A stretch of 49,004 bases of DNA from contig JAHHDV010000023.1 in assembly GCA_019739295.1 (NCBI GenBank), positions 1-49,004 of the forward strand. The letters are read 5' to 3'. Under the pieces are notes generated by a model. It worked only from the letters and a program-made list of their open reading frames with translations, did not search any database and had not been told where the DNA came from. Source of the stretch: Taibaiella sp. GTDB taxonomy: Bacteria; Bacteroidota; Bacteroidia; Chitinophagales; Chitinophagaceae. Numbering within the stretch: the first letter of the stretch is position 1; every line of letters begins with the position of its first letter. Below, piece after piece: positions 28,148-38,026 of the stretch. The translations under genes and the position numbers were made by a program.

Positions 28148-29368
28148 ATGAATCCATCCCAACACATCAACCGTACTTTTCTCATCATATTATTAGGTAT
28201 ACTGGCAGCTTTGGGCCCTTTCACCATCGATATGTATCTGCCCGGATTTGGTAAGATCGCTGAAGATATGAATACGGATGAGAAGCATGTGGCTTTTACC
28301 CTGACATCCTATTTCATAGGTATTGCCGTAGGGCAATTGATCTACGGGCCTATAGTAGACAAATATGGCAGAAAGAAACCGCTTATAACCGGTCTGTTGA
28401 TCTATGTGGGCGCTTCACTGGCCTGTGCCTTATCACCCAATATCGAGAGTATGATCCTCATGAGATTGCTGCAGGCATTGGGTGGATGCGTGGGGATGGT
28501 CGCCACCAATGCGATCATCAGTGATGTGTACCCGGCACATGAACGGGCCAAAGCATTCTCTTCCATCATGCTGGTCATGGGTGTAGCCCCCCTGATCGCA
28601 CCGAGCGCAGGCAGCTTTTTTCTCGAATTCAGGGGCTGGGCGTATATCTTTTATTTCCTGAGCCTGTTCTCAGCGATAGTGATTGCTTTGATTTTCTTCT
28701 TTCTGCCGGAGACCAGCCGGTATATGCACAACAACAAGTTGAAGATCAGGCAGATTTCAGCTGATTACTTATCCATATTAAAGAACAGGACATTCCTGGC
28801 GTACACCATAGCAGGAAGTATATCCATGTCCGTATTATTTGCTTACATCTCCTCTTCCTCATTTATTTTTATCACGATCTACAAAGTAGACAATACCACC
28901 TTTTCCATCATCTTTGCGATCAATGCCCTGGGACTGATCATAGGCAGCTATCTGAATGGTATCCTTACCAAATCAGTGAATTACATCAGGATAGCACATA
29001 TTGCCTCGGTCATCCTGAGCATTTTATCCCTTGCTATCGTTTTGCTCATTCTTTTGATGCCCGGTCTGGATTACTGGTGGCTGGTGGTTTGTGTCTTTAG
29101 TATCTTATTCTTAATCGGATTTATCAACCCCAATGCTACGGCAGCATCCCTGGTTCCCTTTACAGCCCGGGCAGGCACAGCATCCGCATTAGGTGGTGCC
29201 ATCAGGATGGGTGTAGGTGCACTGGTCGCAGCCCTGATCGGGATATTCCAGGGCAATAATGCCCATACCATGTTCATCACTATTCTGATCTTAGCCTGGG
29301 TGGCAATGGTCCTTCTGAAGGCCGCACCTAAAGTGGAAAGAAATGCCCGGGAAGCTGTGAACTCCTGA
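28148..29368 (+). CDS. MFS multidrug transporter, Bcr/CflA family
   Basis: A 406-residue major facilitator with 12 hydrophobic helices. Hallmarks of the Bcr/CflA (DHA1) group are ALGPFTIDMYLPGF in helix 1, GxxYGPxxDKYGRKKP between helices 2 and 3 (IYGPIVDKYGRKKPL), and RLLQALGGCVGMVATNAIISD in helix 4. It likely exports a small drug or metabolite by proton antiport. The ATG at 28148 is chosen because the upstream TTG (28136) is inside the putative promoter. Intact. Confidence 0.92.
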   Translation: MNPSQHINRTFLIILLGILAALGPFTIDMYLPGFGKIAEDMNTDEKHVAFTLTSYFIGIAVGQLIYGPIVDKYGRKKPLITGLLIYVGASLACALSPNIESMILMRLLQALGGCVGMVATNAIISDVYPAHERAKAFSSIMLVMGVAPLIAPSAGSFFLEFRGWAYIFYFLSLFSAIVIALIFFFLPETSRYMHNNKLKIRQISADYLSILKNRTFLAYTIAGSISMSVLFAYISSSSFIFITIYKVDNTTFSIIFAINALGLIIGSYLNGILTKSVNYIRIAHIASVILSILSLAIVLLILLMPGLDYWWLVVCVFSILFLIGFINPNATAASLVPFTARAGTASALGGAIRMGVGALVAALIGIFQGNNAHTMFITILILAWVAMVLLKAAPKVERNAREAVNS

Positions 29369-29504
29369 TTATCGATGACCAGAGCACCATCTGGCATCCG
29401 GGTCAATGTCAATAAGAAAATTGCCGGCTACCAGTTTTCTCATCATTTATTTCGTCTATTTGAAAGTGAAGCTGATATACATTCAACCTACACTTAATCA
29501 GAAG

Positions 29505-29951
29505 ATGTTAAATACAGTCTTTTCAAAATTCATTCTGATACTTGCCACTATTTTTTTTGTCAGGTGCAGCTCAATGGATCAACTTAATAAATACCATCCA
29601 CCGGGGTATACATTTCTTATCAATGAAACGGATACTTTGAGTTTTGACAGGATCTATTTAGATAACACCTATAGCCATACTTTCAAGATAGATAAAAATC
29701 TTAAGACGATAAGCTATTATCCAAATAGAGATAGCCTGGCTCAGCTGCTGAACTTTAAGAAAATTGAAGAACTTTATAAAGATAGTGCCCGGCAAATCGC
29801 TTTTCTTATATTTCAAAGCGACATTATAAGTCTGGAAGATCAATGCTACATTCAACGTTCGCTGTTAGAAAATCCTGAAAGAATAAAAGATGAAGTTATG
29901 GCAGCCATCAGATGTAACGGAATGCAGGGAGACGTTTTGATATTTGAATAA
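29505..29951 (+). CDS. Predicted lipoprotein, 148 residues
   Basis: From the ATG at 29505 the protein begins MLNTVFSKFILILATIFFVRC, a signal sequence with a lipobox-like cysteine. An upstream start (29406) would put a second hydrophobic segment ahead of it and is less likely. The mature part (SSMDQLNKYHPPGYTFLINET...) is mixed alpha/beta with two conserved-looking cysteines near the C-terminus. Not recognised. First of three same-strand secreted proteins; 29 bases before the next. Confidence 0.6.
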   Translation: MLNTVFSKFILILATIFFVRCSSMDQLNKYHPPGYTFLINETDTLSFDRIYLDNTYSHTFKIDKNLKTISYYPNRDSLAQLLNFKKIEELYKDSARQIAFLIFQSDIISLEDQCYIQRSLLENPERIKDEVMAAIRCNGMQGDVLIFE

Positions 29952-29980
29952 ACGTATAACAGTAAACAGGAATTATATCT

Positions 29981-30592
29981 ATGAAAAGGAAGACAGTTGT
30001 AATCTTTATTGTGTATACCTCGTTACTATTTCTAACGGGATGCCATAGTTCTGAGATTTATTACAAGCTGGATGCCATAAGTATGAGTACATTCCAATAT
30101 AATTGGAGTTATAATGATTCTACCCGATCTTATGAATTGGAACAGACAAAAATAGAGGAAGGGAAATTATATCCCTACGATGCGCTATATTGGAAGATAG
30201 ACTGTGAGCTGGGATATGCCGGTGGTCCTGGCCTGAACCTGATTCAAAAATCATATGCCTTTCAATTTGATCAGTATTTTTATAATATGTATGCATTGAA
30301 GGGGATTGTATTCATCACCCTTTCTGACTACAATGCAGATCACCTGTCCCATGATCCGATCAACGATATCATAGGATTTGTCGATTTCCGCAATGACACG
30401 TTGAGTATAAGGGAGATGATAGATTCCTGGCAATCTGAAGCATATTCCTATTATCCGGAAATCATATCTTCCTATTATATTTACTTAAAGGAAAAACCAG
30501 GTGCCGTAACTGATTTTTCATTTCAGGTCATTTATGAATTTGAACACGGGATCTTCATCCACCAGACAGCTTATCCTGTACAGATATTTTAA
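29981..30592 (+). CDS. Predicted lipoprotein, 203 residues
   Basis: Signal sequence MKRKTVVIFIVYTSLLFLTGC with lipobox LTGC. The mature region is rich in Tyr, Asp and Ser (ISMSTFQYNWSYNDSTRSYEL, YYPEIISSYYIYLKEKPGA) and looks all-beta with aromatic residues. It resembles the Bacteroidetes DUF5034-like lipoproteins loosely; the family is not certain. It lies between another lipoprotein and a predicted barrel, 4 bases before the latter, so the three are probably one operon. Confidence 0.65.
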   Translation: MKRKTVVIFIVYTSLLFLTGCHSSEIYYKLDAISMSTFQYNWSYNDSTRSYELEQTKIEEGKLYPYDALYWKIDCELGYAGGPGLNLIQKSYAFQFDQYFYNMYALKGIVFITLSDYNADHLSHDPINDIIGFVDFRNDTLSIREMIDSWQSEAYSYYPEIISSYYIYLKEKPGAVTDFSFQVIYEFEHGIFIHQTAYPVQIF

Positions 30593-30596
30593 TAAA

Positions 30597-31385
30597 ATGG
30601 GAAAGCCTTTACTATTCCTCATTTCGTTGCTATTGCTCTATGCGTACGGATTCTCTCAGGATTCTGTCATTGAATCCAAATATAGCTTTGGAGCAAGTGT
30701 AACCGGGCTGTATAATTTTATACCCCCTTCTTCCCATCATGTAAAATGCAATGTATTCAAAGGCGGAAGCATCGGAAGCTATTATGCAATTGAAAGAAAC
30801 AGAGTTCGGTGGGATGCAGAGGTCAATTTAGGTATTACAAATTATCAAATACAATATACCCATCCCCTGTATGAACAGTATAAGGTCAACCTGAAGCAGA
30901 CCTTGTATTCTTTCCATATCGATATCGCATTTTCCCTGAAAGTATATCTGAGTCATATATCCAGAATGGATGTAGGTGGAGGTTTGTTTTTCGGGAATGA
31001 TGGCAGACTTTTCGCTCAAGAGACGGACAAGGTCATCACGGAAAGTTTTTTTGATCCAGATATCGGGAGAGAAAATAACCGGATAGTGCTGTATAGTGAT
31101 ATTATAGGGAATTTAAGTGTTTCCAATGGTTGGTTTTTTCATCTCACCTACCGGTCTCTCCATACCCGCTATCCTTTTTTTATCCGGCTAAGATCGAACC
31201 TGACATTCCCGGGCAAGGGTTTTCAGGTCAATTTTTTAGCTTTTGATCATCTCCCTGATCAGGAATTAATAGACTTTAGCCGTCACTTTGACCCGAGACT
31301 GACTTTTTCCATGGCTTTCGGATGGGACCTGTGGAGATCCTCAAGGATACGCAAGGTTTCGTTATATCGGAGGCCGCTGAATTAG
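30597..31385 (+). CDS. Predicted outer-membrane beta-barrel protein
   Basis: A 262-residue protein with signal peptide MGKPLLFLISLLLLYAYGFSQ and a mature domain of amphipathic strands (YSFGASVTGLYNF, DAEVNLGITNYQIQY, SFHIDIAFSLKVYL, MDVGGGLFFGNDG, NLSVSNGWFFHLTYRS). The last strand is followed by RIRKVSLYRRPLN, so the end is not the classical terminal aromatic. Third gene of the surface operon, 4 bases after the second. Start at 30597 is chosen for its signal peptide. Confidence 0.65.
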   Translation: MGKPLLFLISLLLLYAYGFSQDSVIESKYSFGASVTGLYNFIPPSSHHVKCNVFKGGSIGSYYAIERNRVRWDAEVNLGITNYQIQYTHPLYEQYKVNLKQTLYSFHIDIAFSLKVYLSHISRMDVGGGLFFGNDGRLFAQETDKVITESFFDPDIGRENNRIVLYSDIIGNLSVSNGWFFHLTYRSLHTRYPFFIRLRSNLTFPGKGFQVNFLAFDHLPDQELIDFSRHFDPRLTFSMAFGWDLWRSSRIRKVSLYRRPLN

Positions 31386-31397
31386 ATATATAAAGAA

Positions 31398-31607
31398 TTA
31401 ATAATCATTTAAGTACACTAAAATATCGCCAGGCTGACACTCCAATGCTGCGCAGATAGCTTCCAGGGTGGATAATCGAATAGCCTTTGCTTTTCCAGTT
31501 TTCAGAACAGAAAGATTTGCAGTGGTTATACCAATTTTCTCAGCCAACTCATTGGAACGCATTTTCCGCTTTGCGAGCATTACATCTAAATTAATTACAA
31601 TAGGCAT
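31398..31607 (-). CDS. HTH-type regulator (Cro/C1, YozG-like)
   Basis: A 69-residue helix-turn-helix protein, MPIVINLDVMLAKRKMRSNELAEKIGITTANLSVLKTGKAKAI..., ending in the family tail CQPGDILVYLND. The HTH is KIGITTANLSVLKTG. It is the usual small partner found directly downstream of DUF2975 membrane protein genes, as here (11-base gap). Presumably a DNA-binding regulator of its own pair; the target is unknown. Confidence 0.85.
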   Translation of the reverse strand: MPIVINLDVMLAKRKMRSNELAEKIGITTANLSVLKTGKAKAIRLSTLEAICAALECQPGDILVYLNDY

Positions 31608-31618
31608 TTCCAGATTTT

Positions 31619-32125
31619 TTAAATTGTTAACTCATTCTCCTCTTTATATCCTTTGCCTATTCTCAGAACTACAGCCATTATCTTTAAAAATAAGCCTATG
31701 ATTATTATAAATAAGATGGGCGTATAACTGTCAAATATATCCCACACGGGAATAGCGGATGCAACCAATTGATGCATGAACTCAATGAACTTCATCAATA
31801 CCCCACTCACTATAAAAGCATTTCCAGAAACATACAATGATTCTATTACTTTACGATCAAAAATGTGTAGTTGTGCGAATTGATCAACAACTTTTTTCAA
31901 TTTCAAGATTCCATAAATAAACACAAACTGACCTATTATTTTAAAACAGATTTCTAAAGAAGTAAACCTGTTAAAATCAATAGGCTCCCCTTGATTCAAA
32001 TAGGGTATGCTGGTTTCTCCGTTGAAAAGTGAGATGCTTATGATTAATATATAAACCAATGAATAGCCTACCAGCAACCATAATAACAGTAATAAAAGTG
32101 TTCTTAAAACTTGAAGATTTCTCAT
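31619..32125 (-). CDS. DUF2975 membrane protein
   Basis: A 168-residue protein from MRNLQVLRTLL with four hydrophobic helices (LLLLLLWLLVGYSLVYILII; FKIIGQFVFIYGILKL; FIVSGVLMKFIEFM; ILFIIIIGLFLKIMAVVLRI). It matches DUF2975, with the region KVVDQFAQLHIFDRKVIESL between helices 2 and 3. It precedes a YozG-like HTH gene, the standard pairing. Start at 32125 is chosen over 32149 because the upstream residues are Lys-rich extension. Confidence 0.82.
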   Translation of the reverse strand: MRNLQVLRTLLLLLLWLLVGYSLVYILIISISLFNGETSIPYLNQGEPIDFNRFTSLEICFKIIGQFVFIYGILKLKKVVDQFAQLHIFDRKVIESLYVSGNAFIVSGVLMKFIEFMHQLVASAIPVWDIFDSYTPILFIIIIGLFLKIMAVVLRIGKGYKEENELTI

Positions 32126-32445
32126 TTTTTTGTTTTTTTTTCGATACAAAAATAAAATTAATTATTAATAAACAATAATTTTTTATCGAAATAACATAAA
32201 ACCTATCATTTTGTATGAAGAAGGATTTTTTGTGTTCTCATTTTACCGATCAATTTTCCCCATACCCTGTTGTTACTTCATCATTGCCTGTGCCTTCTAA
32301 ATATTCCCAACAGATATATACAAGATCATTTCCTCCTTTCTAAGTTTTCCTATTAACTCATTCCCCCCAAATTGAATTCATCATCATTATTAATTACCTT
32401 TGCCCCCGGTAAATTTTTTTCACATCTAAAAATCAAAAAGGTAAC
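32126..32445. other. Intergenic region with fumC promoter
   Basis: The 320-base gap between the divergent DUF2975 and fumC genes is AT-rich and pyrimidine-rich on the + strand. It carries the fumC promoter at 32372-32402. No other gene is supported. Confidence 0.55.
32372..32402 (+). promoter_or_regulatory. fumC promoter (Bacteroidetes housekeeping type)
   Basis: TTG (32372-32374), a 20-base spacer and TACCTTTG (32395-32402), which matches TAnnTTTG. The predicted start is about 35 bases before the fumC ATG. Confidence 0.75.
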
Positions 32446-33840
32446 ATGTCATATCGTATAGAAAAAGACACTATGGGTGAGGTCCGGGTACCTGAAAAAG
32501 CTTATTACGGTGCCCAGACCCAACGTTCTGTAGATAATTTCAAGATCGCCCAAGACACCAACAAAATGCCCCAGGAGATCATCCAGGCATTTGCGTATCT
32601 GAAGAAAGCGGCAGCTATGACGAATGCTGAATTAGGTGTATTACCCCAGGAAAAGGCCGATGTCATCGCACAGGTGTGCGATGAAATATTAGAAGGAAAA
32701 TTAAGCGGGGAATTCCCATTAGTGGTATGGCAGACCGGTTCCGGTACCCAGAGCAATATGAATGTAAACGAGGTAGTAGCTAACCGCGGACATGTGATCA
32801 AAGGGGGACAACTGACAGACAAAGATAAATTCCTGGGAGCCAATGACGATGTCAATAAATCCCAGTCTTCCAACGATACTTTCCCTACGGCGATGCATAT
32901 CGCGGCATACAGGATGATCGTAGAGAAAACACTGCCGGGCATTCAGCAACTGAGAGATACTCTGGATAAGAAGTCGGCGCTCTTCATGGATGTTGTGAAA
33001 ATCGGGCGGACACACTTTATGGATGCTACACCCTTAACTTTAGGCCAGGAATTGAGCGGGTATGTCGCCCAGCTGGACTACGGAATGAAAGCCATTAAGA
33101 ATAGTTTACCGCACCTGGCTTTATTGGCGTTAGGCGGTACGGCAGTAGGTACCGGATTGAATACACCAAAAGGGTATGCTGAAAAAGTAGCTCAGAATAT
33201 CGCACAGTTAACAGGTCTTCCCTTCGAGACCGCTCCCAACAAATTTGAAGCACTGGCAGCTCATGATGCCATTGTAGAGACTCATGGGGCCTTGAAGCAA
33301 ACAGCAGTAAGCCTGATGAAAATCGCCAATGATATCCGGATGCTGAGTTCCGGGCCCAGAGCAGGGATCGGCGAAATCCACATTCCGGACAATGAGCCGG
33401 GATCTTCTATCATGCCGGGCAAAGTAAACCCCACCCAATGCGAAGCTTTAACGATGATTGCAGCGCAGGTCATGGGGAATGATGTGGCGGTTTCCATAGG
33501 CGGTTCCAATGGTCATTTCGAACTGAACGTATTCAAGCCGATGATGATTTACAACTTCCTGCATTCTGCCAGGCTGATCGGTGAAGGCTGTATCAGCTTT
33601 GATGAGAAATGTGCTCAGGGCCTGGAACCTATCCAAAAGAACATAGATGCCCATGTGAACAACAGCTTAATGTTGGTAACAGCTCTGAATACCAAAATCG
33701 GTTATTATAAATCCGCCGAGATTGCCCAGAAGGCCCACCGGGAAGGAACGACGCTAAAAGAAGCTGCAGTAGCTTTGGAGTATGTGACCCCTGAAGAATT
33801 CGACGCATGGGTGGTACCCGGTGATATGGTCGGTAAGTAA
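32446..33840 (+). CDS. fumC: Class II fumarate hydratase
   Basis: A 464-residue fumarase of the TCA cycle (fumarate to L-malate). The family signature [11 protein letters not shown] is present, with [43 protein letters not shown] and the C-terminal [19 protein letters not shown]. It is intact and of usual length. It is followed after 47 bases by purC on the same strand, possibly cotranscribed. Confidence 0.96.
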   Translation: MSYRIEKDTMGEVRVPEKAYYGAQTQRSVDNFKIAQDTNKMPQEIIQAFAYLKKAAAMTNAELGVLPQEKADVIAQVCDEILEGKLSGEFPLVVWQTGSGTQSNMNVNEVVANRGHVIKGGQLTDKDKFLGANDDVNKSQSSNDTFPTAMHIAAYRMIVEKTLPGIQQLRDTLDKKSALFMDVVKIGRTHFMDATPLTLGQELSGYVAQLDYGMKAIKNSLPHLALLALGGTAVGTGLNTPKGYAEKVAQNIAQLTGLPFETAPNKFEALAAHDAIVETHGALKQTAVSLMKIANDIRMLSSGPRAGIGEIHIPDNEPGSSIMPGKVNPTQCEALTMIAAQVMGNDVAVSIGGSNGHFELNVFKPMMIYNFLHSARLIGEGCISFDEKCAQGLEPIQKNIDAHVNNSLMLVTALNTKIGYYKSAEIAQKAHREGTTLKEAAVALEYVTPEEFDAWVVPGDMVGK

Positions 33841-33887
33841 ATCTTTTTAATTTAAAATCATTTTTAAATCCACAATTATATTATAAA

Positions 33888-34818
33888 ATGAATTTCCCTA
33901 ATCAAACCAATTTTTTATAAAGGCAAAGTAAGAGATGTCTATACGATAAGTGACAAATTCCTTGTCATGAAAGTAAGCGATAGGATATCTGCCTTTGATG
34001 TTGTTCTGCCCCGCCCTATCCCATATAAGGGCCAGGTGCTGAACCAGATAGCTGCTATGATGCTGGAAGCAACAAAGGATATTGTTCCCAACTGGGTCAT
34101 CGATGCGGAAAGTATTCCCAATACCACTATTGGGTTAAAATGTGAAACCTTCCCCATCGAGATGGTTATTCGCGGAAACCTGACAGGGCATGCCTGGAGA
34201 ACATATAAAACAGGCGCCCGGACACTTTGCGGAGAAGCGCTGCCGGAAGGAATGAAAGAAAATGATTTCTTCCCCGCACCGATTGTCACGCCTACTACCA
34301 AAGCGCACGAAGGGCATGATGAAGATATCTCCAGAGAGGAAATCATCGCCCAGGGCCTGGTCAGCAAAGAGGATTATGAACAGCTGGAGCAATATACCAA
34401 GGCTTTGTTCCAAAGAGGCCAGGAGCTGGCAGCAAAGCAGGGATTGATCCTCGTAGATACCAAATATGAATTCGGAAAAATAGGTGATACGATCTATCTC
34501 ATTGATGAGATCCACACACCGGACTCTTCCAGGTTTTTCTACAAGGAAGGCTATGAAGAAAAACAGGCTAATGGTGAACCCCAAAAACAACTCTCCAAGG
34601 AATTCGTCAGGGAATGGTTGATGGAAAATGGCTTCCAGGGCAAGGAAGAGCAGGAGATACCGGAGATGACGGATGCATTCATCAATAGTGTGAGTGAACG
34701 CTACATAGAATTATATGAGCATGTGACCGGCAAGAAATTTGTCCGGGAAGAAATGTCCGAAGAAGAAGCCCATCAAAAGATCAGTCAGATCCTGGAAAAA
34801 CTGGAACAGGAAAACTAA
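33888..34818 (+). CDS. purC: SAICAR synthase, one frameshift
   Basis: Phosphoribosylaminoimidazole-succinocarboxamide synthase, an ATP-dependent step of purine synthesis. The reconstructed N-terminus [20 protein letters not shown] contains the KGKVRDVY nucleotide loop. [26 protein letters not shown] and VDTKYEFGK...[11 protein letters not shown] follow. Deleting one T from T6 (33911-33916) gives 309 residues, the expected size for the eukaryote-like Bacteroidetes form. The frameshift is at the extreme 5' end and is most likely a sequence error. Confidence 0.94.
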
Positions 34819-34847
34819 TATTCATTTTAAATCAAAATAACAAACCA

Positions 34848-35342
34848 TTGGATCATAATATTCGCATCATCATCACAGGAGGTACTTTCGATAAGGAATA
34901 TAATGAGATCGAAGGTAAGCTGGACTTTGAGGAAACACATGTACCGGAGATGCTTAAATTGGGCAGGTGTAACCTGGATATCGACGTGCGTACCATTATG
35001 ATGATCGATAGTCTCGAGATGACAGATGCCGATCGGGAGATCATATTGCATTCCTGCAGCAAAGCCGATGAGCGCAGGATCATCATTACCCACGGTACGG
35101 ATACAATGCCAGAGACTGCCCGGTATATCGCCGGGGCCAACCTGGATAAAACCATTATCCTGACCGGGGCTATGATCCCCTATAAGTTTGGCAGCTCTGA
35201 CGGGTTCTTCAACCTGGGCGCTTCAATAGCTTTTGCCCAGACATTACCCCATGGGGTATATGTCTGTATGAACGGAAGGTATTACCACTGGGACAATGTT
35301 CGGAAAAATAAGAAGACCGGTTTTTTTGAAGAGTTGCATTAA
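34848..35342 (+). CDS. Single-domain asparaginase/glutaminase-like protein
   Basis: A 164-residue protein equal to the N-terminal domain of L-asparaginases. It has the first active-site motif ITGGTFDK, the second motif THGTDTMPET and MIPYKFGSSDGFFNLG, but no C-terminal domain. It starts at a TTG (34848); no in-frame ATG precedes it. Short stand-alone forms are known in Bacteroidetes; whether they hydrolyse asparagine is unclear. It ends just before a strong terminator and follows purC by 29 bases. Confidence 0.85.
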   Translation: MDHNIRIIITGGTFDKEYNEIEGKLDFEETHVPEMLKLGRCNLDIDVRTIMMIDSLEMTDADREIILHSCSKADERRIIITHGTDTMPETARYIAGANLDKTIILTGAMIPYKFGSSDGFFNLGASIAFAQTLPHGVYVCMNGRYYHWDNVRKNKKTGFFEELH

Positions 35343-35370
35343 GCGCCTGTTCAGGAAATTCGTAATCATA

Positions 35371-35399
35371 AAGGCCCCGGGAATTCCCGGGGCCTTTTT
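35371..35399 (+). terminator. Perfect-palindrome terminator (bidirectional)
   Basis: AAGGCCCCGGGAA and TTCCCGGGGCCTT form a 26-bp perfect palindrome with no loop, flanked by T on the + side. It lies between convergent genes (asparaginase, + and permease, -). Confidence 0.9.
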
Positions 35400-35432
35400 A
35401 TTTTTTGATGTATTACAGGCTTGCAGGAAGGC

Positions 35433-36507
35433 CTATTTACTTCTCCACAGGTATAGTCCATAAGCTATAAATGAGAAAATGATATTGGGTATCCATGCCG
35501 CTAACAACGGAGATAAGCCGGAGTTGATCGAAAATGTCTTGGCAAACTGCATAAATAAAAGGAAAAATGCACTGATAACGATCCCGATGGCGAGATGGAG
35601 TCCGCTTCCTCCCCGTATTTTCCTGGTCGCTATGGCTACGGCAATAATGGTAAGGATGATCCCCGCAAAAGAATCTGCGCTTCTTCTGTGTAATTCGTAA
35701 CCATAGGCATTGACGTTTTCCAGGCCCCTGCTTTGCTCTACATTTGTCTTGGTATATAATTCCGGAGAAGTCATCATTGCCTTTCGCTGGATGTCTTCAG
35801 TAAAGTCTTTGGGCTTGAGGTTATATTTACGAATAAGCGTATCCTTCCTTTCTATCTTTTCGACAAGACCGTTGTTGGTCCTGATGGTTACAGATATGAG
35901 CTTCCAGGTATCCGTACTGTCTATGTACTGAATATTCTCGGCAAATATCTTTTCCCTGAGCTGTGTTCCTTCCAGTTTTTCCTCGGTAAAATGCTGTCCG
36001 CTGTTTCTGCTCAGGTCAAATTTCATACAATATACATATTGTGTGGGGGAAAGCCTGATATGTACATCCGAATCCGAAGTTTTCTTTGTATTGCGGATAT
36101 ATTCTTCTTCAAACTCATAGATGACCTTGTCCGCCATGGGCACCAGGTAATGATTAAAAGCCAGTGATACCAGGCCGATAAGTATACTCCCGACCAGGTA
36201 AGGCCTCATGATTCTCCCTATCCTGATACCTGCGGCCTGCATAGCAATGAACTCGGAGCGGTAGGCCAGCCGGCTGGTAAAAAAAAATGGTAGAAATAAA
36301 GATAAACAGGGGATATAGCAATGCTATGATATGGGGTACGAACGTGACGAAATACATCAGTATCTCCCTGACCGGTGCCTGGTTTTTAACAAAAGCATCT
36401 ACTTTCTCAGAATAATCTACAACACAGCTGATCACTGCAAGAATACTGATAGCAAAAAGAAATGAAACGATATATTGCCTCAGAATGTATTTATCTAAAA
36501 GTTTCAA
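35433..36507 (-). CDS. LptF/LptG family permease (LPS export), one frameshift
   Basis: A YjgP/YjgQ-type membrane protein of the Lpt lipopolysaccharide transport complex. The start MKLLDKYILRQYIVSFLFAIS is the typical LptF/G opening. Three helices follow, then RSEFIAMQAAGIRIGRIMRP (coupling helix), a periplasmic beta-jellyroll, and three C-terminal helices. One extra A in A9 (36279-36287) breaks the frame; removing it gives 357 residues. Whether it is LptF or LptG cannot be told. Most likely a sequence error. Confidence 0.9.
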
Positions 36508-36541
36508 TCCCGGAATAATGGTTTGTATGGGTTCTATAAAG

Positions 36542-36580
36542 AAAAAATTAGCTAACCGAATCTGCGAAAGGGTTAGCTAA
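36542..36580 (-). terminator. Terminator of sucC
   Basis: TTAGCTAACC and GGTTAGCTAA form a perfect 10-bp stem around a 13-base loop, followed by T6 on the minus strand. It lies 27 bases beyond the sucC stop. Confidence 0.82.
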
Positions 36581-36607
36581 TATGATAACTTTGATTCAAT
36601 CCACTTA

Positions 36608-37822
36608 CTAAGATACGGCTTTTTGTACCAATTCAGCTGCTTCGCTTAAGAGAATAGCTGACTGAACTTCCAGTCCGGACTCTTCGATCAGTTTCTTTGC
36701 TTCCTCTGCATTCGTTCCCTGTAGCCTAACGATGATCGGGATATGAATATTGCCGAGGTTCTTATAAGCTTCTATGACACCTGCAGCAACCCGGTCACAT
36801 CTTACGATTCCACCAAAGATATTGATCAGGATAGCTTTTACATTCGGGTCCTTCATGATGATCCTGAATCCGGCTTCTACTGTCTGCGCATTTGCGGTAC
36901 CACCGACATCCAGGAAGTTAGCAGGCTCTCCCCCAGCGAGTTTGATCATATCCATAGTAGCCATGGCCAGGCCAGCTCCATTTACCATACAGCCTACGTT
37001 TCCGTCCAGTTTTACATAATTCAGGTTATATTCACCGGCTTCCACTTCAGTAGGATCTTCCTCTGATTTATCTCTCAGCGCCTCGATATCTTTGTGGCGG
37101 ATCAGGGCATTATCATCAATATTCAGCTTACAGTCCACTGCAAAGATCCTGTCGTCTGCCGATTTGAATAAAGGGTTGATCTCCAACATTGAGGCATCCA
37201 GGCCTACATATGCATTGTATAAGTTGGTCACGAACCTGACCATATGCTTAAAAGCGTCACCGTTCAGACCGAGGTTAAATGCAATATTTCTTGCTTGGAA
37301 CGGCTGCAAAGTAAAGCCGGGTTTTACATATTCCTTGAAAATTTTCTCAGGAGTATTATGTGCCACATCTTCGATATCCATACCGCCTTCCGTACTGTAC
37401 ATGATCACGTTTTTCTTCGTATCCCTATCCAGAAGAATGGACAGGTAGAATTCTTTCCTTTCGCTGGGACCGTCAAAATACATATCTTTAGCGATAAGGA
37501 TTTTATTTACCGTTTTGCCGGCAGGCCCGGTCTGGATGGTCACTAATGTATTGCCAAGAATATTCTTAGCTACTTCCTCGGCTTGTTCCGCACTTTTGAT
37601 CACCTGTACGCCATGCTGTTCCGGTACTTCTTTCATGGTTCCTTTACCCCTTCCGCCAGCATGGATTTGCGCTTTGATCACAGCAAATTTGTTGCCTGTT
37701 TCTTTAAAAATGTCATTGTAAGCATTTACAGCCTCTTCGGGAGTGGAAACCGCTACCCCTTCCTGTGTAGGAACATCATATTTTTTAAGTAATTCTTTAG
37801 CTTGGTATTCGTGTAGATTCAT
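36608..37822 (-). CDS. sucC: Succinyl-CoA synthetase beta subunit (ADP-forming)
   Basis: A 404-residue ATP-grasp subunit that, with SucD, makes succinate and ATP from succinyl-CoA in the TCA cycle. The start [15 protein letters not shown] is canonical. GGRGKGT, the ATP-grasp core, [13 protein letters not shown] and [13 protein letters not shown] follow. An ATG ten codons upstream (37852) is rejected because it lies within the predicted promoter. No sucD is adjacent; it must lie elsewhere. Intact. Confidence 0.95.
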   Translation of the reverse strand: MNLHEYQAKELLKKYDVPTQEGVAVSTPEEAVNAYNDIFKETGNKFAVIKAQIHAGGRGKGTMKEVPEQHGVQVIKSAEQAEEVAKNILGNTLVTIQTGPAGKTVNKILIAKDMYFDGPSERKEFYLSILLDRDTKKNVIMYSTEGGMDIEDVAHNTPEKIFKEYVKPGFTLQPFQARNIAFNLGLNGDAFKHMVRFVTNLYNAYVGLDASMLEINPLFKSADDRIFAVDCKLNIDDNALIRHKDIEALRDKSEEDPTEVEAGEYNLNYVKLDGNVGCMVNGAGLAMATMDMIKLAGGEPANFLDVGGTANAQTVEAGFRIIMKDPNVKAILINIFGGIVRCDRVAAGVIEAYKNLGNIHIPIIVRLQGTNAEEAKKLIEESGLEVQSAILLSEAAELVQKAVS

Positions 37823-37840
37823 GATCAGAAATTTTGTCTG

Positions 37841-37871
37841 CGAATATAGCATTTTCCTATAAAACGGTCAA
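37841..37871 (-). promoter_or_regulatory. sucC promoter
   Basis: On the minus strand TTG (37869-37871), a 20-base spacer and TATATTCG (37841-37848) approximate the TTG/TAnnTTTG promoter. The expected start is just before the chosen sucC ATG. Confidence 0.55.
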
Positions 37872-37967
37872 TGATTTTTAAAAATTAAAAGGTTCACAAC
37901 CAAAATATTGAAGATCAAAAGATGTTATGAATCCAATGGTCCGGAAGGTCGCTGATATGATGGCTGA

Positions 37968-37998
37968 TAAAAAGAAAGGCCGGGTTTTGAACCCGGCC
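37968..37998 (-). terminator. Terminator of the 38-kb T9SS cargo gene
   Basis: GGCCGGGTT and AACCCGGCC form a perfect 9-bp stem with a 3-base loop. On the minus strand it is followed by TTTCTTTTT. It lies 28 bases beyond the stop at 38027. Confidence 0.85.
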
Positions 37999-38026
37999 CT
38001 GCCTTTTTTAACTTTATTTGCAATCA

